Shown: positions 1 to 12,502, numbered from the stretch's first letter. The stretch: 64,000 bases of DNA from Zanthoxylum bungeanum (GCA_019454045.1 SKCR01007812.1:1054001-1118000), one strand, 5' to 3'. Translations and numbers: made by a program. The notes: a model not told the origin generated them from the sequence alone.

Positions 1-134
1 AAACAAAAAGTATCCTGAAACTCAAAGTATATGGAGAAAAGATACAGTTCCATAGACAAGGAATCATCCAATCTTAAGGTATAAAAGCAGACAATGTCAA
101 TGACTAATGACTATTAGGACAATGTCCATCACAC

Positions 135-1547
135 CTTCGTGAACCGCCAGCCTCGGTTGTGATTTAACCTAGCTTGTATATAATACTGAAGTGCAACTGA
201 AAGCACTGCCATAAATTGGGTGCCGGGAGTGATAACATTTGAATCACATGTTTCAGGCTTTTCTTTAGGAGATAAGAGTTTCCCTGCTTCCTCAAATTCT
301 TTCCTCAATCTTTCTTCTTCAGCTTCCTAAGATATCATTAAGAAAATAAACGAAAACAATAAATAAATTTTTTTATTCACCATAACCCATTGACATAACA
401 TGAGTAAGATCTCACAGCCTCAGCAGCGTCTTTTGCAGCTCTGAAACGTCGAGAACGTTGTTGATTCATCTTAGCTCTAGGTGCCACCCCATCTGCAATA
501 ATCTGTAGTGAGAAAATCTAATAATTCTAGAGACAGTTACAAGTACAGACATAGCCTCTGAAATAAGACTTACCAATTGCCATATAGAGAAGCTTTCTCG
601 GACGAACCAATGAGAAAAGATGATCAATGTAATCAAAGATACATTTAAATACATCATCATATGAGGCAGGTGCAGGCTACAGAAAACAGAAAATTATCAT
701 CAGGGTACAGTTCCCCAATAGACAATCAAAAGTCAAGAGCAACAGAAACACGAAGAAATTCTACCATCTCACGAAGAAATACTACCATCTACCAAACAGA
801 CACCCTAATGGAATTTAACAATTCAATAAATAAACCTAAAACAAACAGCCCAGAAATAGAACAATACATTTTAAACAAGATTACCAACAATTCCAAGAAA
901 AATTTATAATTTACAATGGGGATTGGCTAATATACAGCATGTAAGGCTACAAAGCCAACGCAACACTTGAAACCTCTCACAAAAAACTTTAAACTCCAAC
1001 ACAAAACTTAAAATTCTAGCTTAAAACTCTAGCAAAATACATGATATATCTAATTCAATACTTGAAATATGACCGACACGTCTCTCAAGTCTTTCAAGTT
1101 GAAGAGATACAACGAAACAAATTAATTAAACCCCAAAACCAACATAGTGCAAGCCAAACATAATCAAAGAAAAAACATATTTTAACTAAAACTATCAGCA
1201 ATATTTGATACATAAAACATTTTTCAACATTTTTCCTCAATTCAGAGCCAAGAAAAAAAAATATATTATAATATACGCAATTGTATCACAAAAACTAAAA
1301 TTTTAAAGCAAAAAATAAAATTGTAATAAGCGGCTAATACCTTGCCTTCGGGGTGAAAACAGGGATGAATAATTCCGTTCATATCCAAATACATATTATC
1401 GAATTCCATACCGTTAGGGTTAGGTTTCAAAACGTCAACGGGTCTCGCAACTCCGTTACCGTCAACTTCCGGCTCTTCCTCCACGACGTCAGCAATCGAC
1501 CGCGGATAACGATCCGCTAACCACCGGTAAAAAGCGGGCACGCCCAT
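135..1547 (-). CDS. XRN4: 5'-3' exoribonuclease, XRN4-like (5' part, four exons; gene continues off the left edge)
   Basis: Cytoplasmic-type XRN exonuclease, which degrades decapped or cleaved mRNA 5' to 3'. Coding exons on the minus strand are 1547-1341, 676-574, 492-416 and 326-135, all with GT-AG borders and consistent phase (207, 103, 77, 192 nt). Exon 1 starts [15 protein letters not shown] and carries the catalytic N-terminal signature [16 protein letters not shown]. Exon 2 has [16 protein letters not shown] and [11 protein letters not shown]. Exon 3 gives [20 protein letters not shown]. Exon 4 ends in the conserved block [19 protein letters not shown]. The wording of these blocks ([31 protein letters not shown]) is closer to plant XRN4/EIN5 than to XRN2/XRN3; this is from memory of the family. 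About 193 residues of a protein usually near 950 are present. Positions 1-134 are the next intron. No frameshift or stop is seen. Confidence 0.93.
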
Positions 1548-1860
1548 GACTCTGATTTCCCCGGTCCGCTTCCGTACGGTTAACTTGAATTATTATTATT
1601 TGAAAATTTGCGAAAATTAAATTTAATTTAGAAATAGAAAATGGAAGATAAAGAGATCCACCGTTCGATATCTTTGTAGACACGTCTAAACGGTGCGCAG
1701 CAGTAGTAGGTGGGCGACGATTTGACGAAAATGACCTTGGCTTTGCTTGGGACTGGAAGCGGAATTTAAATTTTAAATCTCATCGACTCAACAGACCTAA
1801 AGAGGTTGGGAAGTTTGACTCAATTCGGGGGTGTTTGGACGCGAGGACTGGTCAATTCGG
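1548..1860 (-). promoter_or_regulatory. 5' flank of the XRN4-like gene
   Basis: Sequence directly upstream of the XRN4-like start codon; it should hold the 5' UTR and core promoter. It is more GC-rich than the surroundings near the ATG. No clear TATA box was found, so no element is assigned. Confidence 0.4.
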
Positions 1861-1865
1861 GTAAT

Positions 1866-2577
1866 AACAATTTTATTAAAGGTCTAAAGTCCCTAATTTT
1901 TTTCATAATACCTCATCAAGTCATTGTCATTACAAACTAATGATAATTTATAAATAAAAATGTGGCATCTATAATTATAGACATACACAATAAATTAAAA
2001 AAAATTTCTCTCTTCCGTTTTTCCCTCTCAATTTCCTCCTCTGTAATTTTTCCCTCCAATATAATCATAGCTTAGTCAGTTGGTCTCAAGATTTCAGCTT
2101 CACTAGAACCAATAATTTTTTATAATATATATTTTCATTTCAAAATTCTTATATTTATTTAAAAAAATATATTATTTTCTTTTTTATAAGGTTTGAACAC
2201 AAGTGTTGGTTGTTGTTTACGAACTCAAAGTTGGGAAAAAAATTCATGAGAAAACTTGCATTTAAATAATTTAAAAAGCCTAAAACATGGAAAATTGATA
2301 ATTTCTTCTTTTATTATTATTTTTTTAATTAAAAATAGTTATTATGAAAATTAATCAAAGTTATCTTATAAAAATTTATATTTAAGTTTTTCAAACTTTT
2401 AATATATCATATGAGTCTCATAATTATTGATATTATAATTCTTTTTTATTACTTATAAATTTGATAAAAGTAAAAAAAAAATAAATAATAAATAATAATA
2501 AATGGATATGTTGCCATTAGTTTTTAACTATAAGGACTTGATGCGATATTATGAAAAAATCAAAAACTTGATGGGAC
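1866..2577. repeat. AT-rich MITE-like element M1 (left part), split by solo LTR A
   Basis: AT-rich DNA with no gene. The left end (near 1880-1912, AAAGTCCCTAATTTTTTTCA) reappears inverted just right of LTR A at 5507-5532 (GAAAAAAATTAGGGACT). This suggests one terminal-inverted-repeat element of about 0.75 kb into which LTR A jumped. A related copy in inverse order lies at about 19668-20640 and shares the stretch TTTATAAATAAAAATGTG. Borders are approximate. Confidence 0.45.
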
Positions 2578-5502
2578 TGTAGGCGCTGCATTTTTGCATA
2601 TAAGTCATTATGATGAGTCTCGTATGAAGGCATTACCTTTTTAAGTTGAGGAAGCCGCGGGAAACAGACGTCGGAAGGGAAAAGTCAGAAATCAGTACTT
2701 TGTTGGATTTTATTCACTTTTCGTTTAGCTTCAGGTTCGCTTGTTGGACCTCTGTTTTAAAACACATCTAGCTCAAGCTCATTAAATCACATCAAAAAAT
2801 AATTAAAAATATTTAAAACACATGTCACAAATTAAATTAAATTAAATCCAATTAAATTAAATTAAATTAAATCAAATTAAATTAAATCTAATCTAATTAA
2901 ATCAAATTAAATCTCATTCTTAAATTAAATAAATTACCTACCAATTTAAAGAATTCCCCACCAAAAATATAAATATTCTTGCCTTAAATAATTAAATTAA
3001 AATACACATATTTACTTGATCTCTTTCCTTATTGAAAATGGATGCAAACCATAATCCCCTTCTCTAACGCCTCTACCCTCTCTCTTCTCTCACTCTATAA
3101 AAATAAAAGAAAACCCTACAGCCCAAGCTCCTCTGTCTCGCCACTCTCCCCCTTCGCGCCTCCCCTCTCTCTAATAGAATAATAAAGAAACCCTAGAGAA
3201 CACTCATTCGGCAGTCCCTCCACTCTCCTCTCTCACAAACGAACACCAAATAAACCCTAGCAGCTCTCGGTTCTCATCCCTCCACAACAAAAATAAACCC
3301 TAGACCTTTGTCCTCTTTATCTCTCTTCACTGATCCACACACGGCCAAATGAATAAACCATAAACTCGGCAGCAGCTACAGGCAGCAGCCCTCCATCACA
3401 AACAACAACAAATCCATACAAGACCTCACCCAACCGACACTTTTGAAACAGACAAGCTGAGCAACCTCGCACCATTCACTAAACCTAAGTCACAAACCAA
3501 CACATAACTGCCCCTCACTGAATAGAACCCTAACTCAAACCCACACAAGACACGTCCCTTACCAAGAACACATGCAAACCATAGCCTTCAACCAACTCAG
3601 ATCACAGCAAAGAGACACACGCCCATCACCAGTACCTTCACGTCACACTCAGCCCTCACTGACCACGCACAACTACACGCCCCTCCTTCTCTCTTCTTCA
3701 ATTCACTCAGCACTCAATACACAGCCCTCTCATCACACGCGCACCACCCACACATAAGCAGCCTTCAACGCAGCCCTTACTAATAAACACAAAGACTACT
3801 GCCCCCACTGCCGACTACAACAGCCCTCAACTTCACGCAACTCCACACGCAGCAACAACAACAAAGCCAAACCCTAAGCAGCCCCTAATCTCTCGACTCT
3901 ATCTTCTCTCCTCATCCACGCACGAGCCACACAAAAACACTGCCAGGCCCTTGACTCTCCACGCCACACACCCTTAATTCCACACGCCCTGACCAGCCCT
4001 TCAGGCATCAGCCAGCCCCTTTACAAAAGCCACACCACACAGCAGCCTTTTGACCAAACGCACACACCAAGCCATTCACGGCTCCACACAACAACACCTA
4101 GCCCCCCCACTAATCGACAATAACACAACAAAACAAGAAGCCCCCACCGATTCAAACAATAAACAAATACTATTCCTCACCGACACAAAACATCAACAAA
4201 AGCCAAAAACCCTTCAAAGCCTCCACTCAGCCCCCTCCAATTCACGCACCTGACCCCACTCAACAGCCTCAAATACACGCACCTGACTCTTTCAATTCAA
4301 CGCATAAACAACTCATTCAACCAGCCCACTGCTTCACGCAAATAACAGCTCCACAGCAGCCCATATTTCACGCCACAAGCCTCCCCAAACAGCTCTCTAA
4401 AACTGCACTGAAAACTGCCCAAAACAGTCCCCGAATTAACCCAAAACTGCACCTAAAAACTGCCAAAAACAGTCCCCTAATTACCAAAAAATAGTGACCA
4501 GAAAATACAACACAAACAGCAGCGAAACGGAGTGAAAACAGCAGCCCAGACATCGAAACAACGAGGAAAAATGTTGGATTAGTGAACCAGAAAAGTTACG
4601 GAACATCAACCCTTCCGACGGCCGTGTAACGCTCTTCCGAGAGACGACAAAAGAAGTTAGACCTGAGGGCACCTTCTTTATTTATTACCTTTGGTTTATT
4701 TTTATTTATTTTAATATATTATCGCATGAGAGTTGTTTGTTGAGGCATGATGTGAATATTGGATGAGTGGAATGTGTGTTCCCTTTTGTGCTATATCGGA
4801 TGGAAACCCGGACGTAAATTCTGTAGCCGAATCCGAATGGACGGTAGTGCGGTTTGTACTCGGGATACAACGCCACGTACCGCTTGAGAGATACAAATGT
4901 TTCATTCATCCAATATTGTATTCGAGCATGATTAGGTTGTTAGCACGTTATTTATCTTAAGCATGATTTAGTCGATAGAAATTTCTTTTTTTATGCATGA
5001 TTAGGTTGTTTTCATATTAGGGATTTAATTTATATTTACGCTTAGATTGGTTGTTTTCATATTAGGGATTTAATTTATATTTACGCTTAGATTTTTATTT
5101 ATTTTCCGTATTAGATAATTGAGCATGCTTGTGTGATGATTGTATGTTATTGTATGTTTGCCGTTTAATGACTTACTTTCCAAGCATGTAAACTTAGATT
5201 AGGAGTTACTTTGATGAATACAAACTAGATCTAAGTTACCTTTGCGCATATATGTTGCATAAATTATGTTAGTTCATTGCACAAATCATATCATTACAAG
5301 TGACATAAGTAAGGGACCGTTCCGAACCCAACGGTTTGAGGTCTTTCATTGCGAGGGGTGAGTGCGGCCTTAAATCTTTGTCCCGGTTCACACCGGGTGG
5401 CGACTCCATGTTATTTCTCCGGTTTAGTTCCCCCGCGGGCTATTCCGTACTCCCAACTAGGCCGCGAGCCTGGAACAGCGTCGCCGATTTCTGTGTCCTA
5501 CA
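2578..5502 (+). mobile_element. Solo LTR A, ~2.9 kb LTR retrotransposon family (same family as B and C)
   Basis: Starts TGTAGGCGC and ends GTGTCCTACA (TG...CA with short inverted ends TGTAGG/CCTACA). Flanks GGGAC/TGGAC look like a 5-bp target duplication with one mismatch. A TATA box (CTCTATAAAAAT, ~3094) is followed by a long C-rich, stop-containing stretch (3120-4560), as in U3-R-U5 of a large LTR. No gag or pol is attached, so this is a solo LTR. Copies B and C, on the other strand, share both ends, the CCTGAGG/GTTAGACCT block near 4660 and the ~98-bp module at 4791-4888. A lacks the minisatellite and 180-bp repeat blocks of B and C. The parent family (probably a Ty3/gypsy or large copia lineage) cannot be named from the LTR alone. 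Confidence 0.85.
2826..2932. repeat. ATTAA-type pentanucleotide microsatellite inside LTR A
   Basis: Runs of AAATT/ATTAA units with a few interruptions, within the U3 part of solo LTR A. Confidence 0.85.
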
Positions 5503-6450
5503 TGGACATTATGAAAAAAATTAGGGACTGATAAGGCTTTATCCATTTATTAAATCGATAACATTATACGATTAACTATAAATTAAATCAAAAATAGTAT
5601 CCATGGAAATTTTTAGAGGTTTTGTATTTTTATTTTATTTTTAATTTTTTTCTCTATAATTGAAAATAGATTTTGGGTTAAAAATGTTTTCCAATATCTT
5701 ATTGATATACAGGGACAACATTATTTGTATATCAGCACACTAATGATCTTTGTTAGTTTTTAATAACATAATAGAGATAAACAAATAACTAATGAATTTG
5801 TGTAATTAATGAATAAATTAAGATTCTTATTAGTACTGTAAGAGCGGATATGAAATCCCTAGGATTAAATCGGTGTCCCGCGTAGCGGAAATAAGTTTAT
5901 CCCGTGGATATAGAGCATAGTGTATTTTTAAATAATTTAATGAAATAATATATTTCGTTACGAGTCCATAGGAAAATATTTGGGACAAATCGGAGTCTGA
6001 AAACTCCGAAACGGAGAAAAAATAAGTTTCAGCACGCGTGGGGATTGCGACGCACATTGTGAGTGCATTGCGACTCGCAAGTGAGAGAGCATCAGTTTTC
6101 AGCGCGTCACGTCGCGTCATGCATGCTTGGGTGTCGTGACGCTCAAGTGCGAGAAGACAGCATCACGCCGCACAGGCGTTCACGTCGCGACGCCCGAACC
6201 TCCGAGTGTTGCGCATCACAACACGCTCCTGTTGAAAATATTTCCTATAAAGCACTTTCAACTTGAATCCAATCCAAATCACTTCCAGTTTTCTCCAAAC
6301 ACTTCCATAGACCCAAAATCCAATTTTAACATCAAAATCATCATCACATGTTATGTTTATCAAAATAAAACATATATGCATTCAAAATACATATATGCAT
6401 AACTTTTGAATCTAAAATATAAACCAAACAAGAATCTCGCAAAGAAGCAA
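5503..6450. other. Gene-free AT-rich stretch with a GC-rich island
   Basis: Holds the right end of element M1 (5503-5545), then AT-rich DNA. A GC-rich island at about 6025-6225 is dense in CGTCGCG/GACGC strings and is followed by a TATA-like CCTATAAAGC at 6243. It looks like the U3/TATA part of a decayed LTR. Short reading frames across the island have no recognisable similarity and are not called. Confidence 0.4.
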
Positions 6451-7769
6451 CCCATGAAAAATTTTATGTCACTTAAAGGTGGTCAAGTGATTATATAATG
6501 ATATTCATAGCTCTAAGTGTTCACCTAAAGTCCATTCTTATGTTTTATGTCCAACATGTGCAAAATTTGACCCAATCACAAGCATATTGTGTTTATACTC
6601 CCAAAGCATTTATACACAATTTACTAACTTAATTTCAACGTCTAGTCATGTTATTATGTATCAAATACATAATACATCACTATATGTTTCACTAATGATA
6701 TCATCTCACTAATGAAAATATAATTCATTAGAGAAGATCAAACTTACATAGCAAGCTTGAATGGGATATCTAATTTTTTTCTCTTTGTTGAAAATTGTAG
6801 AGAACTTCCAAAGTTTCTCTCATTGATCTTTAGGTTAACTTCCAAACTTATCTCAATATGAGATGTGATTCTTGGAAACTTGACGGTGTAATGTATGTTT
6901 CATAATCACAACTCGGATATCATATGATGGAGGGACTGTTAAACATATATGATGACTGATGACCTCGGCTTGTATAGTTCAGAAAGATCGTTTGTGTTCT
7001 TCGCAAATTCGGAGGGGGCCGAATTGCGTACATATGAGCTAGGCTTATATGACGACTGTGCCTGAATTTAGAGAGTTATACAATATGAAGTGTACTCGTT
7101 GAGCACTTGGGTAGCCGATAATGTTTGTTAATAAATAATATTTGATATTATAATTATCAATAAAAGTAATTAAGTGTTATTGGATAACATTAATTAATTA
7201 TTTGATAGATTGAGATTAATTGGATTAATCCAAATTAATAATCACATAAAGACTTTATTGTAATTTCATAAATATATCTATCATTGGAGGATATTTTGGT
7301 AATTATAAAAATATGTAATAATATGTGTATTTGGCTTGATTTAATTGGATTAAATCGAAGTGGTAGACAATTAACTAATCAAGTGGTCAAACTTATATAG
7401 ATTTAATTGAATCAAATCAAAGTGGTAGATAAAATTGATTTGTTACACATAATATGCATATTTGGACACATTATATTAAGACAATCTAAAAGTTGATTAG
7501 AACTTTTGTTAATTAAAAATTACAGAAGCTTGACTATAAAAAGGCAAGTTTGAGCAAGATTTTGATTAAGTAACCATAAGACAAAACATAAAAAAGATTA
7601 ACCTACAAAAAAGTATTTGTAAGAGAAGTTTTTGAAGTTCTCTACATTTTCAATAAGGATAATAATATTGGATCTTGAATTCAAGCTTACTAAGAAAGTT
7701 TGATTTTCTCTAAAATTATATTTTTCATTAGCAAGTTATTATTATTAGTGAAGAATATAGTGATGTATT

Positions 7770-7940
7770 GTCCCCAATGGACGTAACTTGGTGGTGTAGG
7801 GTTCATGACCTCACATTGAGATACTGAGTTCGAATCCAAAGAGTGTATTTCTTGTAAGAGCTTGGGATAACCAGAGGTTTTATCTGCTATGCTTAAGCCC
7901 GGAAGGGGTGGTTTGGCAGCGGGATTTCCAATGATTCCAA
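7770..7940 (+). mobile_element. tRNA-derived SINE, copy 1
   Basis: Has an A-box-like segment AACTTGGTGGTGTAGGG and a B box GAGTTCGAATCC, then the family body ending in GGGATTTCCAATGATT. It matches the SINE at 17134-17318 along its length. It sits inside the right arm of the inverted repeat; no clear target duplication remains. Confidence 0.85.
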
Positions 7941-7991
7941 TATATATATATATATATATATGTGTGTATATATATATGTGTGTGTGTATTG
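7941..7991. repeat. TA / TG dinucleotide microsatellite
   Basis: Run of TA repeats followed by TGTG and TATA runs at the 3' end of the SINE; probably grew from the SINE tail. Confidence 0.9.
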
Positions 7992-8844
7992 AATACATAA
8001 TGACATAGCTTGAAGTTGAAATTAGGTTAATGAATTGTGTATGAATGTTTTGGAGGCATAAACACAATATGCTTGTGATTGAGTCAAATATGTTCATGTT
8101 GGACATGAAATATAAAATTATAGTTTGGAACTCGAGATGAAAGCTTGGAGCTATGACTACCATTTTATAATCATTTTACCATTTTTAAGTGACATATAAT
8201 TGTAGGACACAGGACCTGGGCGACGCCGTTCCTAGGCTCGCGGCCTAGTTTGGGAAGTACTGAATAACATGGAGTCGCCACCCGGTGTGAACCGGGACAA
8301 AGATTTAAGGCCGCACTCACCCCTCGCAAGGGAAGACCTCAAACCGTTGGGTTCGGAATGGTCCCTTACTTATGTCACTTGTAATGAAAGGATTCATGTA
8401 ATAATTTAACTAAGCTTAAGTAACACTTATTTCCAAGAGTATCATGCTTCTAAATTCTCATATGCAAAATAAAACTTATGTGTACATTTTTACATATATC
8501 TCATATTTAAAATTGCATGCTTAACATATATCAAGATAGCAACGAACATATATTACATTCAAGAAAACACAAGCACACATATTGACCATACAAGCACACA
8601 TATTGGCACTCTTCCAACGGTACGTGGAATTGTAGCCCAAGTACAGACCGCACTACCGTCCATTCGGAGTCGGCTACGGAATTTACGTCTGGGTTTCCAT
8701 CCGATATACCGCAAGAAATAATACTCAAATATTATCATGACATAAGCATACGAATTGTAATACATTGACACATTTGCATAAGAAAGATCAATCAATAGGC
8801 AATTATGCATGGATATAATGAGACAGACTCAGTTCAGTGTGTGC

Positions 8845-9108
8845 ACGTTCGAGTGGCGTTCGTAAACGCGTTCGAACGGAAATGAAACAGAATGCTCACG
8901 TTCGAGTAGCGTTCGTAAACGCGTTCGAACGGAAATGAAACAAAATGCTCACGTTCGAGTAGCATTCGTAAACGCGTTCGAACGGAAATGAAACAGAATG
9001 CTCACGTTCGAGTAGCGTTCGTAAACGCGTTCGAACGGAAATGAGACCTGATGCATGATAAGGCAAAATTTATGCGCGTTCGAGTTGCGTTCGTGAACGC
9101 GTTCGAAC
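8845..9108. repeat. 53-bp minisatellite in LTR B
   Basis: Four near-identical 53-bp units start at 8845, 8898, 8951 and 9004, followed by a diverged fifth. Each contains the palindromic core CGCGTTCGAACG. A shorter three-unit version lies in LTR C (53697-53838). Confidence 0.93.
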
Positions 9109-9154
9109 GAACACGGACCTGATGCATGAAATATGATGCAATAAACAGAAAATA

Positions 9155-9605
9155 AAGGGGCGCAGCGAAGCACTGCCGTAAAGGTGACCTTTTGGGGCTC
9201 TTGATCTCTCAAAGAGAGGACCTTTAGACCAACATGCTAAGCCCATGCTCATCACGTCACACGTACAAGACTAGAACCAATCATATCAACCAAGTATGCC
9301 CGATTGAACACATCTCACATCCAATCTGAACACACGTCAACCGGCGTGGCAAAGCATCGTGGAAAAGGGGGCTTTTAGCCCCTCCCCATAGGGGATCTCA
9401 CATCACACTTACTAAGCCCATGCGCTCGATTGACTTATATATACGAAAATAAAGATAATAATATCAAACTAAGTATGCTCGATTGAACGTATCTTGCGTC
9501 CAACCGAACATACATCAACCGGCGCGGCGAAGTAGTGTCACGAAGGTGGCCTTTTCGGCTCTTTGTCTCACAAATGGAGGACCTTTGGACTAACTCACTA
9601 AGCCC
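9155..9605. repeat. ~180-bp tandem block in LTR B (three units)
   Basis: Units carry GGCG(C/A)GGC(G/A)AAG..., a 'ggcctttt...ctc' stretch, GGACCTTT and ACTAAGCCCATGC near 9155-9245, 9340-9425 and 9523-9610. The homologous block in LTR C has four units. Confidence 0.85.
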
Positions 9606-11335
9606 ATGCGCTTGGTTGAATCATACAAAAATAAACAACATATTGAATTCAAGAGAAAACTAAATAAACAAAAAGCAACACAACGAAAGAGAGATGGTGC
9701 CGTTTACTCAAGCGGTACGTGGAGTTGTGGCCCGAGTACAGATCATATTACCGTCCATTCGGAATCGGTTATGAAATTTATGTCCGAGTTTCCATCCGAT
9801 ATACCGCGAGAGTTGACACATCTCTCATTCATCTAATGCCCACAACATATTACATCTCATAATTCATGCATATTTATATACTCAAAAATCACAACACACA
9901 TTTCAACATTACAATCATACAAGAAATACTTAATAAATAATGCGGGAAAGGAAAACAAATGTGAAAGATACCCTCAGGTCTAACCTTTTAAGCCGTCTCT
10001 CGGACTCACGTTCCACGAAGATCGAAAGGGGGGTAAAGCTCCGCAACTTTTCTGGTCCGCTGGTTCAACGTCCTAGCTCACTGCTTCGCTGCTTTGCTTA
10101 TTGTTCGAACTCCGTTCTGCTCCTATTCGGCTCCTGTTTTGCTGCTCACTGCACGGGCTACCTGTTTCAATGTTTTCAAAGAACTATTCCAAGTTGTGTG
10201 GGTTCTTAGTGCAATTAAAAGTGATTATTTTTAAGATTATCTATGTAGTTTTCTAAGTTACTGTTTTTTTAAGGATTTGGGCTGCTGTGTTTGTGTGGTT
10301 TTCGGTGATGTATGGAGGTTTAGAGGGGCTGGTTTTCGGTGGTGATTAGGGGTTGTTTTGGTGCTTGTAGTTTCGGTGGTGATTAGGGTGGTTACTTGTG
10401 GTAGATTCGGCTATGGAGGAGATGGTTGAGGTTCTTTTGTTCTCTTTTCGTGTGTGTATGAAGTGTTTTCTCTTTTAGTCTGTTTTGGGTGTGTAGAGAG
10501 AGTCTAGAGAGATTTCGAGAGAGCTTGAGTGTGAATTGTGTTGTGTGAAGGAGAGGAATGGCATTGGTTAGGGGTTGTTTATATAGAGAATGGCTAGGGT
10601 TTACAAGGGAAGGGATCTTGTTTCCAAATTAGGAGAGATGAGTAGGTATACACAAGATTGAGGGGGGACAAGATATTTTATTTTAAGAAGTTGTAATATT
10701 TAATTTGTGTTGGTTTAGGAATACAAATATTTTATATTGGTAAATATCTTATTAGATTAGGAAGTCAAATATATGATTGGATTTAATTGGTTAAGATTGA
10801 TTTTAATTTGGTATGATTATATTTTGATTTAGTATGTGATTTGTTTAATTTAGGCATGATTTTAGTTTAAGTTGGTAATTGTTTATTTTAATTGGTAAAT
10901 GATTTAAATGTTTTATTTTAATGTTTAATATTTAATTTAATATTTAATTATTTAATTTGGGATGTGTTTTATGGGATTTGGGGAGCTAAATGGGCTGGAT
11001 GTGAGGCTAGCAGCAAAACCAGAATTACCGACACCGTTCGAACGCTCCCTCGAACGCTACACGAACGCCCGCAATCTGTTTCCCGTTCGAACGAAGTAAC
11101 GAACGCAGCACCAACGAAGACAGTGAGCTTGCTTATTCTGAATTTCCCCTTCCGATATCCGTTTCCCGTGGCATCCGTGACTCAAAAGGTAGTTGTCTCC
11201 AAATAAGACTCCTCATCGGGTTTCACATGCGAAAATGCAATGCCTACAATAATTATCCATGAGTCACTTATTTGTGAGATTCTAATTTGATTTGTATTTT
11301 TATTGAAAGTAATGCATATATGTATTTACAATACA

Positions 11336-11511
11336 TCCCCAAAGACTGTGGCTTGGTGGTGTAGGGATCATGATCTGACCTTGAGATCCTGGGTTCGAAT
11401 CTAGTGACTGTGTTTCTTGTAAGAATCTGGGACAGCCGGAGGTTTTACTTGCTCCGCTTAAACCCGGAAGGGGTGATTTGGCGACGGGATTTATAACGAT
11501 TTAAAAAAAAA
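11336..11511 (+). mobile_element. tRNA-derived SINE, copy 2
   Basis: A-box-like TGGCTTGGTGGTGTAGGG, B box GGGTTCGAATC, conserved body and a 3' A-rich end (TTTAAAAAAAAA). The flanks (ATGTATTTACAATACAT before, ATATATTTAGTATACAT after) look like a diverged target duplication of about 17 bp. Confidence 0.9.
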
Positions 11512-11909
11512 TATATATTTAGTATACATTTATGTTTATTCTATTACATGTGTTGACGTTGGTTTTGATATTAAAAATTATATTTTGGATGTATAAAGGT
11601 GTTTAGGGAGGATTTTAAACTAATTGGGTGAAAATCCCAAATTTGTATCAGCTCTATGGAATTCCAGAGAGCTAATTCCTAATAAATAATTTTGTAAAAA
11701 AAATTACCAATGCTCTATATCAATGGGTTAGACCCATTTCTATTGTGCGGGATACCGATCTGATCCTATAGGTTCCACATCTGCTCCAACAATACCGATC
11801 TCTTATAGGTTTCATATCTGCCCCAACAACAAAAATGTGTGTATATACGTGTGTGTGGGGGGAGGGGGTATATATATGAAGAAAAGTTAAGTATAAAGGT
11901 ATAAATTAG

Positions 11910-12502
11910 TAAGAGTGTTCACGGGTCGGGTCAAGTCACGCGGAGGTGAAACCCGATCGGGTGCGGTTCGGGTCAGGTCGTCGAGTCAGCAAACAAAATA
12001 TTTTTTTAATGAATTAATTATGTTGAAATATAAATATTAATTATTTTATGTCCCAAAAATTATCATATATATAAACTTTATATTATAAAATTTTAATACA
12101 ACAAAACTTTATACGAATAGAAATTATGCGTGTTTTGTGCTTGTTTAGTGGACAACAAAGTTTGCGTAACCATAAGATTCAACAAATCATTTTTTCTGCA
12201 TCACTAGTCTTAATGTGTCATTCCTAAATTAATTCACAAAATTAATTTTTATGAACATTGGTCTTTATGAACATTTCAGCAAACCAAAAATGTATAATGC
12301 ACCAGCAATTTTTCATAACTTTATATTATAAAGTTTTAATACAACAAAAGTAATAAACAAATGAAATAATAGTAAAATTTTTTAAAATATAATAATTTTT
12401 TTAGAAAAATAATAAAAATTTTATAGGGTCGGGTCGGGTGAAATTTTATTTTAAACCCGCACGGGTCGGATGCGGATTGACCCGATCCTATGAACACCCC
12501 TG
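11910..12502. mobile_element. hAT-type MITE (593 bp)
   Basis: Ends TAAGAGTGTTC...GGGTCGGGT and ...GACCCGATCCTATGAACACCCCTG form an imperfect terminal inverted repeat. Flanks TAAATTAG / AAAATTAG fit an 8-bp target duplication with one mismatch, as expected for hAT elements. The interior is AT-rich with no transposase. Confidence 0.8.

Larger units (their letters stand above)
6455..8195. repeat. Long imperfect inverted repeat (arms ~6455-6870 and ~7600-8195)
   Basis: The right arm, read on the minus strand, follows the left arm over several hundred bases. Shared strings include CAATCACAAGCATATTGTG, TGTCCAACATG, TGTAGAGAACTTC and AGCAAGCTTGAAT versus AGTAAGCTTGAAT. The right arm is lengthened by a SINE and a TA/TG microsatellite. 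The spacer (6900-7130) shares ACTCGTTGAGCAC and neighbouring bases with solo LTR D read on the other strand, and a TATA box (GACTATAAAAAGG) lies at 7533. This is best read as two decayed related LTRs head to head, or one foldback-type element. Confidence 0.6.
8201..11248 (-). mobile_element. Solo LTR B (~3.05 kb), same family as A and C
   Basis: Begins TGTAGGACACAGG and ends GCAATGCCTACA on the plus strand, flanked on both sides by a perfect 5-bp duplication ATAAT (8196-8200 and 11249-11253). The TATA box lies on the minus strand (TATATAAAC, near 10575), so the LTR reads leftward. Inside are a ~53-bp minisatellite (8845-9108), three ~180-bp units (9155-9605), two copies of the ~98-bp module (8614-8712, 9711-9808) and a TTCGAACG-rich stretch near 11036. 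No coding capacity is seen. Confidence 0.93.

Noticed and set aside
3572..4253. Short plus-strand reading frames in the C-rich part of LTR A
   Set aside because: Low-complexity composition, no domain, inside a solo LTR; the matching parts of LTRs B and C do not keep the frames.
6063..6266. GC-rich island with ~67-codon frames as a possible gene
   Set aside because: Repetitive GACGC/CGTCGCG strings followed by a TATA box fit a decayed LTR U3; no recognisable protein.
8531..8810. Reading frames across the ~98-bp module (e.g. GWKPRRKFRSRLRMDG)
   Set aside because: Frame, ends and stops differ between module copies; DNA-level conservation explains them.
8845..9108. Regular 53-bp repeats as a CRISPR array
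   Set aside because: Units are contiguous without unique spacers, in a plant LTR; this is a minisatellite.
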